NCBI RefSeq assembly: GCF_030719035.1
Contig: NZ_CP132203.1
Coordinates: forward strand, 3,224,001 to 3,288,000
Length of the DNA: 64,000 bases
Origin: Hahella sp. HNIBRBA332
GTDB lineage: Bacteria > Pseudomonadota > Gammaproteobacteria > Pseudomonadales > Oleiphilaceae
Reading direction: 5' to 3'
Shown in pieces: positions 53,933 through 63,634 of the stretch. The first letter of the stretch is position 1. Each line of letters opens with the position of its first letter. The notes under the pieces were generated by a model that worked only from the letters and a program-made list of their open reading frames with translations, ran no database searches and was not told where the DNA came from. Made by a program: the position numbers and the translations under genes.

Positions 53933-56688
53933 TTGAGTTAAACTTACGCCAACTCATTGAACCCACCACTTCCGTCGTACGCAAATCGCTGGAAGATGGT
54001 TTGCGTCTGGCCCAGCAGGAGCGTCACAGCTCACTGGAAATCGAACACGTGCTGCTGAAGGTGCTGGAGCAAAGTGACAGCGACCTGGACCGAGTGCTCG
54101 AGCAACTGGGCGTCGACATCGGCAAAGTCAGCAGAGAACTGAGCCAGACCATAGGCAAATTTCACCGCGACAACCCCCGGGATATGGTTCCCTTTTCGCC
54201 ATTGGTGGTGGATGCGCTGAAAGCCGGTTGGCTGCTGGCGTCAGTGGAAATGGGCGTAAATTTCATCAGCTCCGCGCATCTGTTTGCAGCGATCATGTCG
54301 CACAACACCATGCGCAACCAGTTGCTGAGCTCAGTCAAAACCTTGCAGGAAATCTCCCTGGAAAAAGTATTGCCTGCGGTGAAAGCCGTCACCGGACAAT
54401 CCTCCGAGAGCCGCGCCTACCTGAAGGCGGCCGCGGGCGGCGGCGCCCCAGCCGCGCCAACAGCGCAAGGCGGCGCGTTGCAGAAATATACCGTCAACCT
54501 GACGGAAAGAGCGCTGAACAACGAAATCGATCCCGTACTGGGTCGCGATCCGGAAATCCGCCAGTGTATCGACATCCTGACCCGTCGCCGTCAGAACAAC
54601 CCAATCCTGACCGGTGAAGCCGGCGTCGGTAAAACCGCCGTCGTTGAAGGCCTGGCGCTGCGCATTGCGCAAAAAGACGTTCCAGAGCCCCTGCAGGGCG
54701 TACATATCCATGTTCTGGATCTGGGCTTACTGCAAGCCGGCGCCAGCATGAAAGGCGAATTCGAACAGCGCCTGAAATCCGTTATTGAGGAAGTCAAAGC
54801 ATCTCCTGTGCCCATCATCATGTTTATCGATGAAGCGCACACCATGATCGGCGCAGGCGGTAAAGAAGGCCAAGGCGACGCCGCCAACCTGCTCAAGCCT
54901 GCGCTGGCGCGCGGCGAGCTGCGCACCATCGCCGCCACCACTTGGGCGGAATACAAGAAATACTTCGAACGCGACCCTGCTCTGACCCGCCGCTTCCAGG
55001 TGGTGAAAGTCGAAGAGCCGTCTGAAACCGTCGCAATCGACATGCTGCGCGGCATTTCGAAAATCCTGGCGATACACCACAATGTGCGCATCTCCGATGA
55101 CGCGATTATCCAGGCGGTGAAACTGTCCGCCCGTTATATTCCTGGCCGCCAGTTGCCGGACAAAGGCGTGAGCCTGCTCGACACCGCCTGCGCCCGCGTA
55201 TCCCTAAGCCAGAGCGCCACGCCGTCATTGATCGAGGACACCCGTCGTCGCATCCAACAGATCGACACTAACCTCGACCTGATTTCCCAGGAAAATATCT
55301 CCTCCGGCGAATATCACGAGACCTTGGATCTGCTCACCGAAGAGAAAGCCGTTCTGGAGGCCTCTCTCGCCGCCCAAACCGAGCAGTGGGAAAAGGAAAA
55401 AGACTTGATCGCCAAGATCCTGGAAGTGCGCAACAGGCTGGAGCAGGACTACCAGGCCAAGAAAGGCGCTGAAGACGCTGGCGACCGCCTGAGCGACGAA
55501 GAAGTCGCCGAATTGCAGGTGGAGTTCAAGAATTTGTTCGCCGCCCTGGCGTCCGCACAAGGGGACCAGCCATTAATGATGCCTCATGTGGATGGGCAAG
55601 CTGTGGCGGAAGTTGTCGCCAACTGGACCGGCATCCCGGTCGGCAAGATGGTGAGCGACGAGATCAACGGCATTCTGAATCTGCATGAGCAATTGGAAAA
55701 ACGCGTTATCGGTCAGTCCCACGCCCTGGAAGCAGTCGCCCAGGCGATCCGCACCTCACGCGCGGGTCTGACGGACCCACGCAAGCCCATCGGTGTCTTC
55801 CTGATGGTTGGTCCCTCTGGCGTAGGTAAGACTGAAACCGCTCTGGCGTTGGCGGACACGCTGTTCGGCGGTGAGCAGAACCTGACTGTCATCAACATGT
55901 CCGAGTTTAAAGAAGAGCACAAAGTTTCCATGCTGTTGGGCTCTCCTCCCGGCTATGTGGGCTATGGCGAAGGCGGCGTGTTGACGGAAGCCGCCCGCCG
56001 GAAGCCCTACTCTGTCATTTTGCTGGATGAAATGGAAAAGGCCCACCAAGGCGTGCAGGACGTGTTCTACAACCTGTTCGACAAAGGCACCATCAAAGAT
56101 GGCGAAGGCCGCGACATCGACTTCAAGAACACCGTCATCATAATGACCTCCAACGCTGGCGAAGAAGCGATTCGCGCTATCTGCGCGCAGTCAGAAGAGA
56201 GGCCTGAGCCGGATGTCATGCTCGACAGCATGCGCCACGAGCTGCTGAAGTACTTCAAACCCGCGTTTTTGGGTCGCGCCAACGTGATTACGTATTATCC
56301 GTTAGACGACGAGAATCTGTTCAAAATCTGTCGCATCAACATGGATCGTATTGCGCGCAGAGTACGCAATCACTACGGCGCCGCATTCACCTACGACGAA
56401 GACGTGCTGCTCAACATCGTTGCACGTTCGCAGGAAGTGGATACCGGCGCGCGTAATATCGAACACATACTGAACCGCACCGTGCTGCCAGAACTGTCCA
56501 CCGAATGCCTGAGCAGACTGGCGAACGGGGAACATATCGAGCATATCCACATCAGCGCCACGGAAGAAGGTAACTTCGGTTATCTGTTCAATGCAGACGC
56601 CGCTGCGGCAGCGTCTGCGGAACCGCAGGCGGTGGTGGATACTGATGTTGATGCAGACGTGGATGCCGATGCGGACGCAGCCGAATAA
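53929..56688 (+). CDS. tssH: Type VI sheath-recycling ATPase TssH (ClpV)
   Basis: 919 aa with the ClpV layout: N-domain (about 1-150) with double Clp repeats, first AAA+ module with Walker A GEAGVGKT (about 228), a coiled-coil middle domain (about 420-530), and a second AAA+ module with GPSGVGKT (about 627) and LLDEMEKAH. It disassembles contracted TssB/TssC sheaths. The last 15 residues are an Asp/Ala/Val repeat (VDTDVDADVDADADAAE), an acidic tail probably grown by codon slippage. Confidence 0.96.
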   Translation: MIELNLRQLIEPTTSVVRKSLEDGLRLAQQERHSSLEIEHVLLKVLEQSDSDLDRVLEQLGVDIGKVSRELSQTIGKFHRDNPRDMVPFSPLVVDALKAGWLLASVEMGVNFISSAHLFAAIMSHNTMRNQLLSSVKTLQEISLEKVLPAVKAVTGQSSESRAYLKAAAGGGAPAAPTAQGGALQKYTVNLTERALNNEIDPVLGRDPEIRQCIDILTRRRQNNPILTGEAGVGKTAVVEGLALRIAQKDVPEPLQGVHIHVLDLGLLQAGASMKGEFEQRLKSVIEEVKASPVPIIMFIDEAHTMIGAGGKEGQGDAANLLKPALARGELRTIAATTWAEYKKYFERDPALTRRFQVVKVEEPSETVAIDMLRGISKILAIHHNVRISDDAIIQAVKLSARYIPGRQLPDKGVSLLDTACARVSLSQSATPSLIEDTRRRIQQIDTNLDLISQENISSGEYHETLDLLTEEKAVLEASLAAQTEQWEKEKDLIAKILEVRNRLEQDYQAKKGAEDAGDRLSDEEVAELQVEFKNLFAALASAQGDQPLMMPHVDGQAVAEVVANWTGIPVGKMVSDEINGILNLHEQLEKRVIGQSHALEAVAQAIRTSRAGLTDPRKPIGVFLMVGPSGVGKTETALALADTLFGGEQNLTVINMSEFKEEHKVSMLLGSPPGYVGYGEGGVLTEAARRKPYSVILLDEMEKAHQGVQDVFYNLFDKGTIKDGEGRDIDFKNTVIIMTSNAGEEAIRAICAQSEERPEPDVMLDSMRHELLKYFKPAFLGRANVITYYPLDDENLFKICRINMDRIARRVRNHYGAAFTYDEDVLLNIVARSQEVDTGARNIEHILNRTVLPELSTECLSRLANGEHIEHIHISATEEGNFGYLFNADAAAAASAEPQAVVDTDVDADVDADADAAE

Positions 56689-56713
56689 TTAACAGGAGTG
56701 CAACTGGACGCGC

Positions 56714-57415
56714 ATGGCGAGAAAAACACGATTTAATCTTACCGGCCATCCACAACTTATCATGCAGCGGGGGCACAATCGCCTCCCCTGCTTCTTTGAT
56801 AAAGAGGATTATCTGTACTTCCTTGAATGCGTGGGCAAGGCGTCTGAACAATATCAGTGCTACGTGCATGCGTACGTGTTGCTGAAAAATGAGTTCAACT
56901 TGCTGGTCACGCCGCACATTGAAAACGGCATCCCTCAGATGATGCAGTCTTTAGGACGCCGTTACGTGCAGTATGTGAATCACCGCTACCACCGTAGCGG
57001 CACGCTGTGGGAAGGCCGTTATAAATCCAGCCTGATTGATTCCTCCGGCTATATGCTGACGTGCTATCGCTATATCGACTCCCTGGCCGTGTTCCGCGGC
57101 CTGGCGCCGAATGAGTCGGAATACCCCTGGTCAAGCTATCATGCTCACGCCAAGGGTGAAGACGAACTCGGTTTGATTCGTAACCATCCCATGTATACCG
57201 ATCTTGGGGATGACGCGGAAGAACGTCAGCAGTCGTTCCTGGATCTCATGCAGTACGAGATGGAGCCCTGGATACGCCGGCATATCGAGCAGACATTACT
57301 TAATGAACTGGTACTAGGCGGAGACCGCTTCATCAACCAGATTGAAGATCTGGTGGACCGACCTGTCCGGCCGATGAAACGAGGCCGCCCCCCGAAAGAC
57401 GCAGCGAAATCCTGA
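56714..57415 (+). CDS. RayT-like (REP-associated) transposase homologue lacking the HUH motif
   Basis: 233 aa. The fold of a Y1 REP-associated transposase is clear: QLIMQRGHNRLPCFFDKEDYLYFLE, VHAYVLLKNEFNLLVTP, RYVQYVNHRYHRSGTLWEGRYKSS and YRYIDSLAVFRGLAP. In active family members the second block is HAYVLMPNHVHLL, carrying the HUH histidines; here NHVHLL is NEFNLL, so both metal-binding histidines are gone. The catalytic-type Tyr region remains. The gene sits 25 bases after tssH and is full length, so it may be a domesticated nucleic-acid-binding protein. No REP palindromes were recognised nearby. Confidence 0.78.
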   Translation: MARKTRFNLTGHPQLIMQRGHNRLPCFFDKEDYLYFLECVGKASEQYQCYVHAYVLLKNEFNLLVTPHIENGIPQMMQSLGRRYVQYVNHRYHRSGTLWEGRYKSSLIDSSGYMLTCYRYIDSLAVFRGLAPNESEYPWSSYHAHAKGEDELGLIRNHPMYTDLGDDAEERQQSFLDLMQYEMEPWIRRHIEQTLLNELVLGGDRFINQIEDLVDRPVRPMKRGRPPKDAAKS

Positions 57416-57451
57416 TCGGATTCGCTCACTCCCAATGTACATGGAGGCGCA

Positions 57452-57865
57452 ATGAAACCAAGAATAAGCATGATCACACTGGGCGTTGAGGACTTGCAGC
57501 GCTCCGTGGACTTCTACGAGAACGGCCTGGGTTTGCCCAAGATGCCAACGGAAAGCGCCAATGTGGCGTTTTTCACGCTCAACGGGACCTGGCTGGGCCT
57601 CTACCCTCGTCACTTGCTGGCGGAAGATGCGACAGTTCCTGACGATGGCTCAGGCTTCAAAGGCGTCACTCTCGCCCACAATCTGGCGTCCAAGGAAGAA
57701 GTGGACGCACAGATCCAACAAGCCATCGAGGCCGGGGCCAAACTGACCAAACCCGCCGAAGACACCTTCTGGGGTGGCTACTCCGGCTACTTCGCCGACC
57801 CTGACGGCCACCTGTGGGAAATCGCCTGGAATCCTCACGCCTGGGTTGGGCCTGAGGATAAGTAA
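57452..57865 (+). CDS. VOC-family (glyoxalase/dioxygenase fold) protein
   Basis: 137 aa with two beta-alpha-beta-beta-beta modules: ISMITLGVEDLQRSVDFYENGLGLP at the start and YSGYFADPDGHLWEIAWNPH at the end, the latter holding the C-terminal metal-ligand Glu position of the superfamily. GGAGG precedes the ATG. Function within the VOC superfamily (lyase, resistance or dioxygenase) is not defined. Confidence 0.85.
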   Translation: MKPRISMITLGVEDLQRSVDFYENGLGLPKMPTESANVAFFTLNGTWLGLYPRHLLAEDATVPDDGSGFKGVTLAHNLASKEEVDAQIQQAIEAGAKLTKPAEDTFWGGYSGYFADPDGHLWEIAWNPHAWVGPEDK

Positions 57866-57971
57866 ACCTAACGGTACACGAGGATAAGCCCGCTAGGCCG
57901 TGAAGGCTGATAGCCATCCGATAGCGGGTTATTTCTTTGCATACCGATTGACTCCACACCTGCTTTCCACC

Positions 57972-58901
57972 TCAGTTCATCCTCTCCATTTCAGGCAATT
58001 CACCAAGCAAACTCGGTATGCGCCGGGTTTCTTCCGTCAGGAAATCCAGTAACAGCTGGGTGCGTCTAAGCAGGATATTACGGTCGTTCCATACTACATG
58101 CACTTCCCTGTGGGCCCCTTCCCAATCACTCAGTATCTGTCGCAGGTCGCCGCGTTGCAGATCCTCCCAGACCAGGGAGACAGGGCATAACATCCACCCG
58201 CCACACGCCTTTAGGATATCGACCGCCAGGGAAAGATCATTGATGTGAGCGCGTGGACGCCAGTCAATATCGATCTGCTCACCTGTACGGCGGTGACGCA
58301 GACGACGCATACTTTCGGATATTGAGGCCACCCAAGGCCAGCGCGCCAGCTCTGCAGGGTGTAAGTCCACGCCTTGCGCTTCGATTTGCGCGGCGGTATC
58401 CGGTGTCGCCACCAGTACCGTGCGAATAGAACCAAGGAGTCTTTGTCGCAATGCGGAATTTGCTAGCGGCCCGACACGCACTGCGAGTTCCGCTTGTGAA
58501 CCGGTGAAATCTTCCACCCTGTTATTAAGCTGCAGCGTCAGCTGAATGTTGGGATAACGGGACATAAAATCCCCCCACAAAGTACGCAGAGGTCCATTGG
58601 CCAAATTCACCGGGGCCAGCACTCGGACTTCGCCCTCTTCCGCTGAAATATCCTTCTTTATCAACGCCATTTGTTTATCGAGACAGGACAGGTGCAGATA
58701 CGATTCATCAAATACCTTTTGTCCCGCAGCAGTCAGTTGCAACCGTCGCGCGGAACGATGTAACAGCTGGCACCCCAGTTCGGCCTCCAGCTTCTGCACT
58801 CGCCGCGTCAGCGTCGGCGCAGGAACTCCGGCAGCCGCAGCAGCTTTAGAAAAGCCGCCAAGTTCCGCCACTTTTATGAATAACGCCAAGTCATCAAGCA
58901 T
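57972..58901 (-). CDS. LysR-family transcriptional regulator
   Basis: 309 aa. N-terminal winged helix (LALFIKVAELGGFSKAAAAAGVPAPTLTRRVQKLEAELG), then a periplasmic-binding-type effector domain. It is divergent from the ABM monooxygenase gene with 118 bases between, containing inverted AAT-rich sequences suited to a LysR operator, so it probably controls the ABM-DUF2798-RidA genes. Confidence 0.92.
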   Translation of the reverse strand: MLDDLALFIKVAELGGFSKAAAAAGVPAPTLTRRVQKLEAELGCQLLHRSARRLQLTAAGQKVFDESYLHLSCLDKQMALIKKDISAEEGEVRVLAPVNLANGPLRTLWGDFMSRYPNIQLTLQLNNRVEDFTGSQAELAVRVGPLANSALRQRLLGSIRTVLVATPDTAAQIEAQGVDLHPAELARWPWVASISESMRRLRHRRTGEQIDIDWRPRAHINDLSLAVDILKACGGWMLCPVSLVWEDLQRGDLRQILSDWEGAHREVHVVWNDRNILLRRTQLLLDFLTEETRRIPSLLGELPEMERMN

Positions 58902-59019
58902 GATTTCAAATTTGGAATTTAAGATTTAATTTATGCCGGTATATTCTATTTTTGAATAGCAATAGCATGTCCGCCTTAGTGAATAACGTCAACCCACCGC
59001 AACAAGTAAGAGGCCGAAC

Positions 59020-59316
59020 ATGCCCCATCATCTAACCGCCCACATTCGCACTACAGAAGGAAGCGATCCGGATTCAGTCCGCCGGGAGCTGGCGCAGCTG
59101 CAGGCAGACACACAGAAAGAAGCTGGCTGTCTGACCTTCCAGATTTTTCAGGACGCCGCCAATCCCACTCACTTCGTTCTTTGGGAGTCCTGGACAAGTC
59201 CAGATGCGCTAGACCAGCACTTCGAGCATGAACACACTCAGCGCTATATGGCTCTCAATCTGACGCAAGTTGAGAAAATAGTTGTGCATACGCCGGTCAA
59301 TCAAAGCACAAGTTGA
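59020..59316 (+). CDS. Antibiotic-biosynthesis-monooxygenase (ABM) domain protein
   Basis: 98 aa, a ferredoxin-like ABM fold as in YgiN: LTAHIRTTEG, then GCLTFQIFQDAANPTHFVLWESWTS and HFEHEHTQRYM. Such proteins act as quinol or aromatic monooxygenases or heme-degradation relatives. First gene of a small operon divergent from the LysR regulator. Confidence 0.85.
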   Translation: MPHHLTAHIRTTEGSDPDSVRRELAQLQADTQKEAGCLTFQIFQDAANPTHFVLWESWTSPDALDQHFEHEHTQRYMALNLTQVEKIVVHTPVNQSTS

Positions 59317-59359
59317 CCAGAAGATTTGATGCTCCGTTAGTAATCAGTAGGAGAACTTT

Positions 59360-59608
59360 ATGTCGGTAAAATTTCGTTTTTTCTACAGCCTGACGATGTC
59401 CTTGGCGCTCAGCTTTTTGATGAGCGCATGGGTGACTTTTCTCAACCTGGGTTTACAAAGGGATTTCACCGCGCACTGGATGCACGCATTTCTGTTGGCG
59501 TGGCCGACCGCCTTCACCATCGCCTTCGCAATGGGACCCACGGTCAACAAAATAACCGAGAAACTGATAGCGGCGAGCGCCACATTGGGTCGCAAATCGG
59601 GTTCTTAA
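59360..59608 (+). CDS. DUF2798 membrane protein
   Basis: 82 aa with two transmembrane helices: SLTMSLALSFLMSAWVTFLNLG and HAFLLAWPTAFTIAFAMGP. The WPTAF...P pattern fits DUF2798. TAGGAG lies upstream of the ATG. Function unknown; it is 44 bases after the ABM gene and probably co-transcribed. Confidence 0.82.
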   Translation: MSVKFRFFYSLTMSLALSFLMSAWVTFLNLGLQRDFTAHWMHAFLLAWPTAFTIAFAMGPTVNKITEKLIAASATLGRKSGS

Positions 59609-59642
59609 TTAATGCAAAAGCGCAAACACTGAGTATCAGCAC

Positions 59643-60029
59643 ATGGAAAAGAAACCATCGATCCGGCGCCAAAATTACGCGGCGCTAGGGCAGCCTGTTG
59701 GGCCTTATTGTCACGCTACCGCGTTCAACGGCATGCTATTCATCAGCGGGCTGACGGCGTATGACGGCAGTGGCGCCAGCAAGCCTATAGGACAACAAAT
59801 CGACGCTATTTTCGCTCAAATCACGCACATTGCTGAAGCAGAGGGCGTCGGTTTGGACAGGATTTTAAAGGTGGCCGTCTACATCAAGTCCACTGAGCAT
59901 CTGGCGGCAGTGAGGGAAGGCCTCAGCAGGCATTATCAGGGCGCCTTTCCCGCCAGCACTCTGATGGAAGTGAGCCGCTTTTTCTCTCCGGAGGTGGACA
60001 TAGAGATTGAAGCGGTAGTGGCGCTTTAA
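59643..60029 (+). CDS. RidA (YjgF/Rid) family protein
   Basis: 128 aa with the Rid fold: GQPVGPYCHATAFNGMLFISGLTA, QQIDAIFAQITHIAEAEGVGLDRILKVAVYI, and the end VDIEIEAVVAL. The conserved Arg of imine deaminases (usually in an R-A-x-V segment) is not clear, so deaminase activity is uncertain. Confidence 0.85.
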   Translation: MEKKPSIRRQNYAALGQPVGPYCHATAFNGMLFISGLTAYDGSGASKPIGQQIDAIFAQITHIAEAEGVGLDRILKVAVYIKSTEHLAAVREGLSRHYQGAFPASTLMEVSRFFSPEVDIEIEAVVAL

Positions 60030-60061
60030 CAGCGCCGCCGCCTTTAAGCTATGAGCGTCAT

Positions 60062-61135
60062 TCAAGGTTTATCGTATTGCGCGGCTTTCCTTTCAATGGC
60101 GTCGTAACTCTCCACCAACTTCAATTCCTCTGAGGTAAACAGGCTGTTGCGCAACTGTGTGAGCCCAGCGATGGTTTCCGCATCGGTGCGCGCAGCGGCC
60201 TGGATATCCTGTTTGCGCCGTTGGTAATCACCCAGACGAGCGCGCCACTCCTCTTCCCTCTGATAGTAAGTAATAATCTTTTCCGCTTTCTCGTCGCTAA
60301 AGCGCCCTCGCAAAGCTTGTCGTACACTGTCGGCGCTGTACCCTTCCCGGTACATGCGTCGCGCTTCCCGAGTCAAACTCTCCCGCTGCGCGGCCTGGCG
60401 ATGGGCGTCGCGCATCTGCGCGGGCAACTTTTGCTGCAAGGCTTCCACTTGGCTGGCCTTCTCCTTGTCGCTCAACTGAGCGTCCGCCTTCACTTGCATA
60501 ACCGCCAGCGCATAACCGGAATAGGCTTCATCCAGACCAAAAAATGCGTCGACTACATCCGGGGCGAATATTTGCCGACGTAGAGACTTCAACTGCTCGA
60601 ATGTACTCTCCATCACTGATGCGTAATATTCATAGTTCTGACTCTCCGCCGGCGCCAACGGCGCCGCCATCAACTCTCGTATACGCTCCTGATAGGAGAT
60701 GTAATCGTTCAGCAAACCCATCGCCTGGTCCGCAGCCGGGGCCGGCAATCGGTCATAGATACGCCGCTTAATTTCCGCAACCACCTCCTCCGGCGTACGC
60801 TCTCCGACAGCGAGGAAGAAGTAATCGAAAAAGTCCTTCACCTGTATGTCCATGATCAAAAGACCATTCTCATCCACTCGCAAATCACCGTCGATATCCG
60901 TCCCAGCCAGGGCGCGGGCGAAGTTTGCGCCATTCCATACTGGCGTCGTCATTGGCGGGTCGGATTGACGAGGCTTGGACGCCTGCTCGTCGCCAGACGC
61001 ATCAGACTGCGCTGGCTGGAGGCCTTCTGGATTCACTTCCGCGGCGATGGGTGACTCGGTCAAGTCAGGTTGCAAGAGCAATAACGCCGCTGCAGTGAGA
61101 GCTGCGACGCACAAGGCGAGGGAGAGTTTCTTCAT
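60062..61135 (-). CDS. Lipase-specific foldase (Lif/LipB chaperone)
   Basis: 357 aa from the ATG at 61135 (AAGGAA upstream). An N-terminal membrane anchor (about 5-22) and a Pro/Ser/Asp-rich variable segment are followed by the foldase domain with the Lif motif FFDYFFLAVGE and long helices (MRDAHRQAAQRESLTREARRMY quoted in part). It folds the partner lipase in the periplasm before type II secretion. The lipase gene lies upstream on the same strand with a 128-base gap. Confidence 0.92.
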   Translation of the reverse strand: MKKLSLALCVAALTAAALLLLQPDLTESPIAAEVNPEGLQPAQSDASGDEQASKPRQSDPPMTTPVWNGANFARALAGTDIDGDLRVDENGLLIMDIQVKDFFDYFFLAVGERTPEEVVAEIKRRIYDRLPAPAADQAMGLLNDYISYQERIRELMAAPLAPAESQNYEYYASVMESTFEQLKSLRRQIFAPDVVDAFFGLDEAYSGYALAVMQVKADAQLSDKEKASQVEALQQKLPAQMRDAHRQAAQRESLTREARRMYREGYSADSVRQALRGRFSDEKAEKIITYYQREEEWRARLGDYQRRKQDIQAAARTDAETIAGLTQLRNSLFTSEELKLVESYDAIERKAAQYDKP

Positions 61136-61263
61136 GGCGAGGTTCCTTTTTATTTTTATTACGTCCTGATTGTTATAACGTCCTGTTGCGATTACTCCGG
61201 TGGGCAAATCGCAGCGCACCCTCACCGCATGTCATAGTAAGGGCGCACTGCTCAAACTACTGA

Positions 61264-62244
61264 TCAGAGTCCGATATTTTTCAGACGGTTGGCCTGCACG
61301 CGGTACAGCGACACCGGGTTGTGCCAGATGGAGCCCACGCCCATCACGTGATTAATCACGTCGATATGGTTGGCGTCATAGTCGCCCAGGTACTCGCCCA
61401 GTTTTTGCGAACAGACGGAAACCATACCGTCGTTGGCTTCACCGCCGAACGCCAATGAGGTGGTGAAGAGAAACGGGTCCAGCAGATCCAGAATGTTGGT
61501 CATCACGCTTTTTCCCGCCCAGGAGTACAGATGGATCTCATTGCCGCGATACGTTACGACCGTATCGCGGTCCTCCACACATTCCCCAGATGCGGTCCCA
61601 TAGGGGTGACGGCTGTTGAGATCCGCAGTACCGACTGAAGTCAGCGAATCCAGCGCCGCAATAGAATCCTGCGAATGCTCATCCCCCGAAATCCAGGCGA
61701 TCAGGGAGCCGAATGCATTCGCCACCGCAGCGACGCCGCCCTCAATCGAACTGTCCGCAGGAATGACGCCGCGAATCATATCCGCCACCCGTGAGCCGTT
61801 GTTGACCCCATCCACGGAAGTCAGCGAGGCGATATGCCCCTGTCCTTCCGCATTGGCGTGAGCGTCAAAAGTGATGGCGGCGCGAGTGGTGGGAGAGCCC
61901 TGGCTATGGGCGAAAACATTGTATTTCACCGCATCGCCGTAGACGCCGCTATTAATATCGTCCGCCAGGAACAGGCCACGCTGTTCGCTATCATTGAACG
62001 GCGATACGCTGGCGATGACCACATCAGCGCCGCTGCGGCACAAATTCATGGGCACTGTGTGAAAGTATCCCAACAATCCGCCGACAGTATCGAAACCAGT
62101 AATGCCATGCACCATCAAAAAGGGATGTTGGGTATCGGTATAACCATCTGAAGTACCCGCCCAGGCGCTGCATCCATCAGCGTGTGAGAGGGTGGAGAAT
62201 GAAGCTGCCACGACCAAACATACAGCGTGCGTTATTTTTTCCAT
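61264..62244 (-). CDS. Secreted triacylglycerol lipase, foldase-dependent
   Basis: 326 aa. Signal peptide to about residue 22 (…FSTLSHA). Lipase family I features: oxyanion loop HGITGFDTVGG, nucleophile Ser114 in AHSQG (Ala in the first position rather than Gly), catalytic Asp candidate in GEANDGMVSVCS with the Ca-binding region, and the His in HIDVINHVMGVG. Cys residues suggest the usual single disulfide. Expressed with the foldase gene that follows. Confidence 0.9.
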   Translation of the reverse strand: MEKITHAVCLVVAASFSTLSHADGCSAWAGTSDGYTDTQHPFLMVHGITGFDTVGGLLGYFHTVPMNLCRSGADVVIASVSPFNDSEQRGLFLADDINSGVYGDAVKYNVFAHSQGSPTTRAAITFDAHANAEGQGHIASLTSVDGVNNGSRVADMIRGVIPADSSIEGGVAAVANAFGSLIAWISGDEHSQDSIAALDSLTSVGTADLNSRHPYGTASGECVEDRDTVVTYRGNEIHLYSWAGKSVMTNILDLLDPFLFTTSLAFGGEANDGMVSVCSQKLGEYLGDYDANHIDVINHVMGVGSIWHNPVSLYRVQANRLKNIGL

Positions 62245-62444
62245 TACGCTACCTTCTGCTTTCGTTAATGTTTATTTTTGTACTTCTCAACAGCATTTTC
62301 AGGTTAATAAAGCGACAAACGAAAAAGAATCACCTGTATGGGTGACTCTTCCTGACAACACACGAAAAAGAAATTTTCCCGGTCTCGGGATCAAAGGAAA
62401 GCGCCCTTGCGGGATACTGTGACAGGACGGGGAAACCGGAAAGA

Positions 62445-62996
62445 CTATTGCGCCGCCGGCTGCGGCGGGTAGCGCTCAAAGATGGCGCGCACCTCTTCTT
62501 CCAGGTTCTTGATCTTTTCTTCAGGGGTCTGGTCGTAACTCATACGCCTGGATGAAGAGCCCTGCCATACGACGCGATTGGTATTGGGCTCTATCATTTC
62601 TACTGTGAGCACGCCCATTTGATAGTCATGCGCCACCACATCGCGGTCATGAGAAAAGAAAGGCCGCCAGAACCCAAACCCAGGCTCCTGACGATACTCC
62701 TGCCGGTTATCAATGCGGTATAGAACCCGCACCAGCACATCCGCCGTCTCAGCCGGAGACAGACCTTCGTCTTGCAGCGCCTGCTCCACGGTCTGACGCA
62801 TCCGCTGCTCGCGTAATCCCACTACACCCTGAGCGTCGCGATTCTCCATCGCCCAGCGATAGGTATGGATGCGGGAAAAGTCGAACTCCTCGGCGTAATC
62901 GCCACGCACCTGGTAACCGGCGCAGCCGCCCAACAGCAGCAGCGCGCACAGCGTCGCCACGCGACTTAGCAGATTCAATTGTCCGCACAGGTTCAT
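62445..62996 (-). CDS. DUF4136 lipoprotein
   Basis: 183 aa from the ATG at 62996 (GAGGAG upstream; the longer frame lacks a site). Lipobox LLLGGC, then the DUF4136 pattern: DFSRIHTYRW, LREQRMRQTVEQALQDEGLSP, ADVLVRVLYRI, LTVEMIEPNTNRVVWQGSSSR, ending with NLEEEVRAIFERYPP. It is an outer-membrane or periplasmic lipoprotein of unknown function, paralogous to the next gene. Confidence 0.88.
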   Translation of the reverse strand: MNLCGQLNLLSRVATLCALLLLGGCAGYQVRGDYAEEFDFSRIHTYRWAMENRDAQGVVGLREQRMRQTVEQALQDEGLSPAETADVLVRVLYRIDNRQEYRQEPGFGFWRPFFSHDRDVVAHDYQMGVLTVEMIEPNTNRVVWQGSSSRRMSYDQTPEEKIKNLEEEVRAIFERYPPQPAAQ

Positions 62997-63061
62997 CGAA
63001 GTCTCCTCACCCACATTCCACATACAGCGTCAGTCTGACGCCCAATCTATCACTCATGCCT

Positions 63062-63634
63062 TCAAACGTCTTTCGGTGGAAAATTCTGTAGCATTTCTCC
63101 CACCTGTTTGCGGATTTCCGCTTCCTTCGCCGCTGGCGAATCGTCCTCGCTCAAGGGACGAGCGGCCTCCGCGCTCCAGATAACATTGGCATTCTGCGGA
63201 TCGATCATCTCCAGCACTAACTTGCCTCGCATCACTTCTTCCGCCGGCGGTCGAGTCCCCAGGCTGATGCCGACGCCGGTGCGCCCGCTCGCGATGCCAT
63301 AGCCAAAACCATAGCTGATTCCATCGCGGCGGATTTCCTTTTCCTCTTTGATCCGCCAAGTGCTCCAGACATCCGCCTTGACCTTGTCGACCATTTGAAA
63401 ACCTTTGTTCTGCATGAACAGGCGAATGGCGTTTTCTATTCGGGCGTCGCTCAGCGTGGTCGCGCCGCCATTGACGCTGGGCGGCGTCAGGGCATAGGTT
63501 TTTAGAGAGGAAAAGTCTCTGCCGGGCTGATAATCATATCGCGCCGCTTTCGTGGCGCAGCCGGACAGGTTAGTAGTTAAGGTCAAAGTAACCAGAATGG
63601 CGGACACTCCGCCAATAATTCGCTTGTGAAACAT
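63062..63634 (-). CDS. DUF4136 lipoprotein, second copy
   Basis: 190 aa, with a signal and lipobox TTNLSGC, YDYQPGRDFSSLKTYAL, RIENAIRLFMQNKGFQMVD, GKLVLEMIDPQNANVIWSAEAARP and a C-terminal EIRKQVGEMLQNFPP. It has the same layout as its downstream paralogue, from which it differs at most positions. GGGGAG precedes the ATG. The two are 65 bases apart on one strand, an old tandem duplication. Confidence 0.88.
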   Translation of the reverse strand: MFHKRIIGGVSAILVTLTLTTNLSGCATKAARYDYQPGRDFSSLKTYALTPPSVNGGATTLSDARIENAIRLFMQNKGFQMVDKVKADVWSTWRIKEEKEIRRDGISYGFGYGIASGRTGVGISLGTRPPAEEVMRGKLVLEMIDPQNANVIWSAEAARPLSEDDSPAAKEAEIRKQVGEMLQNFPPKDV

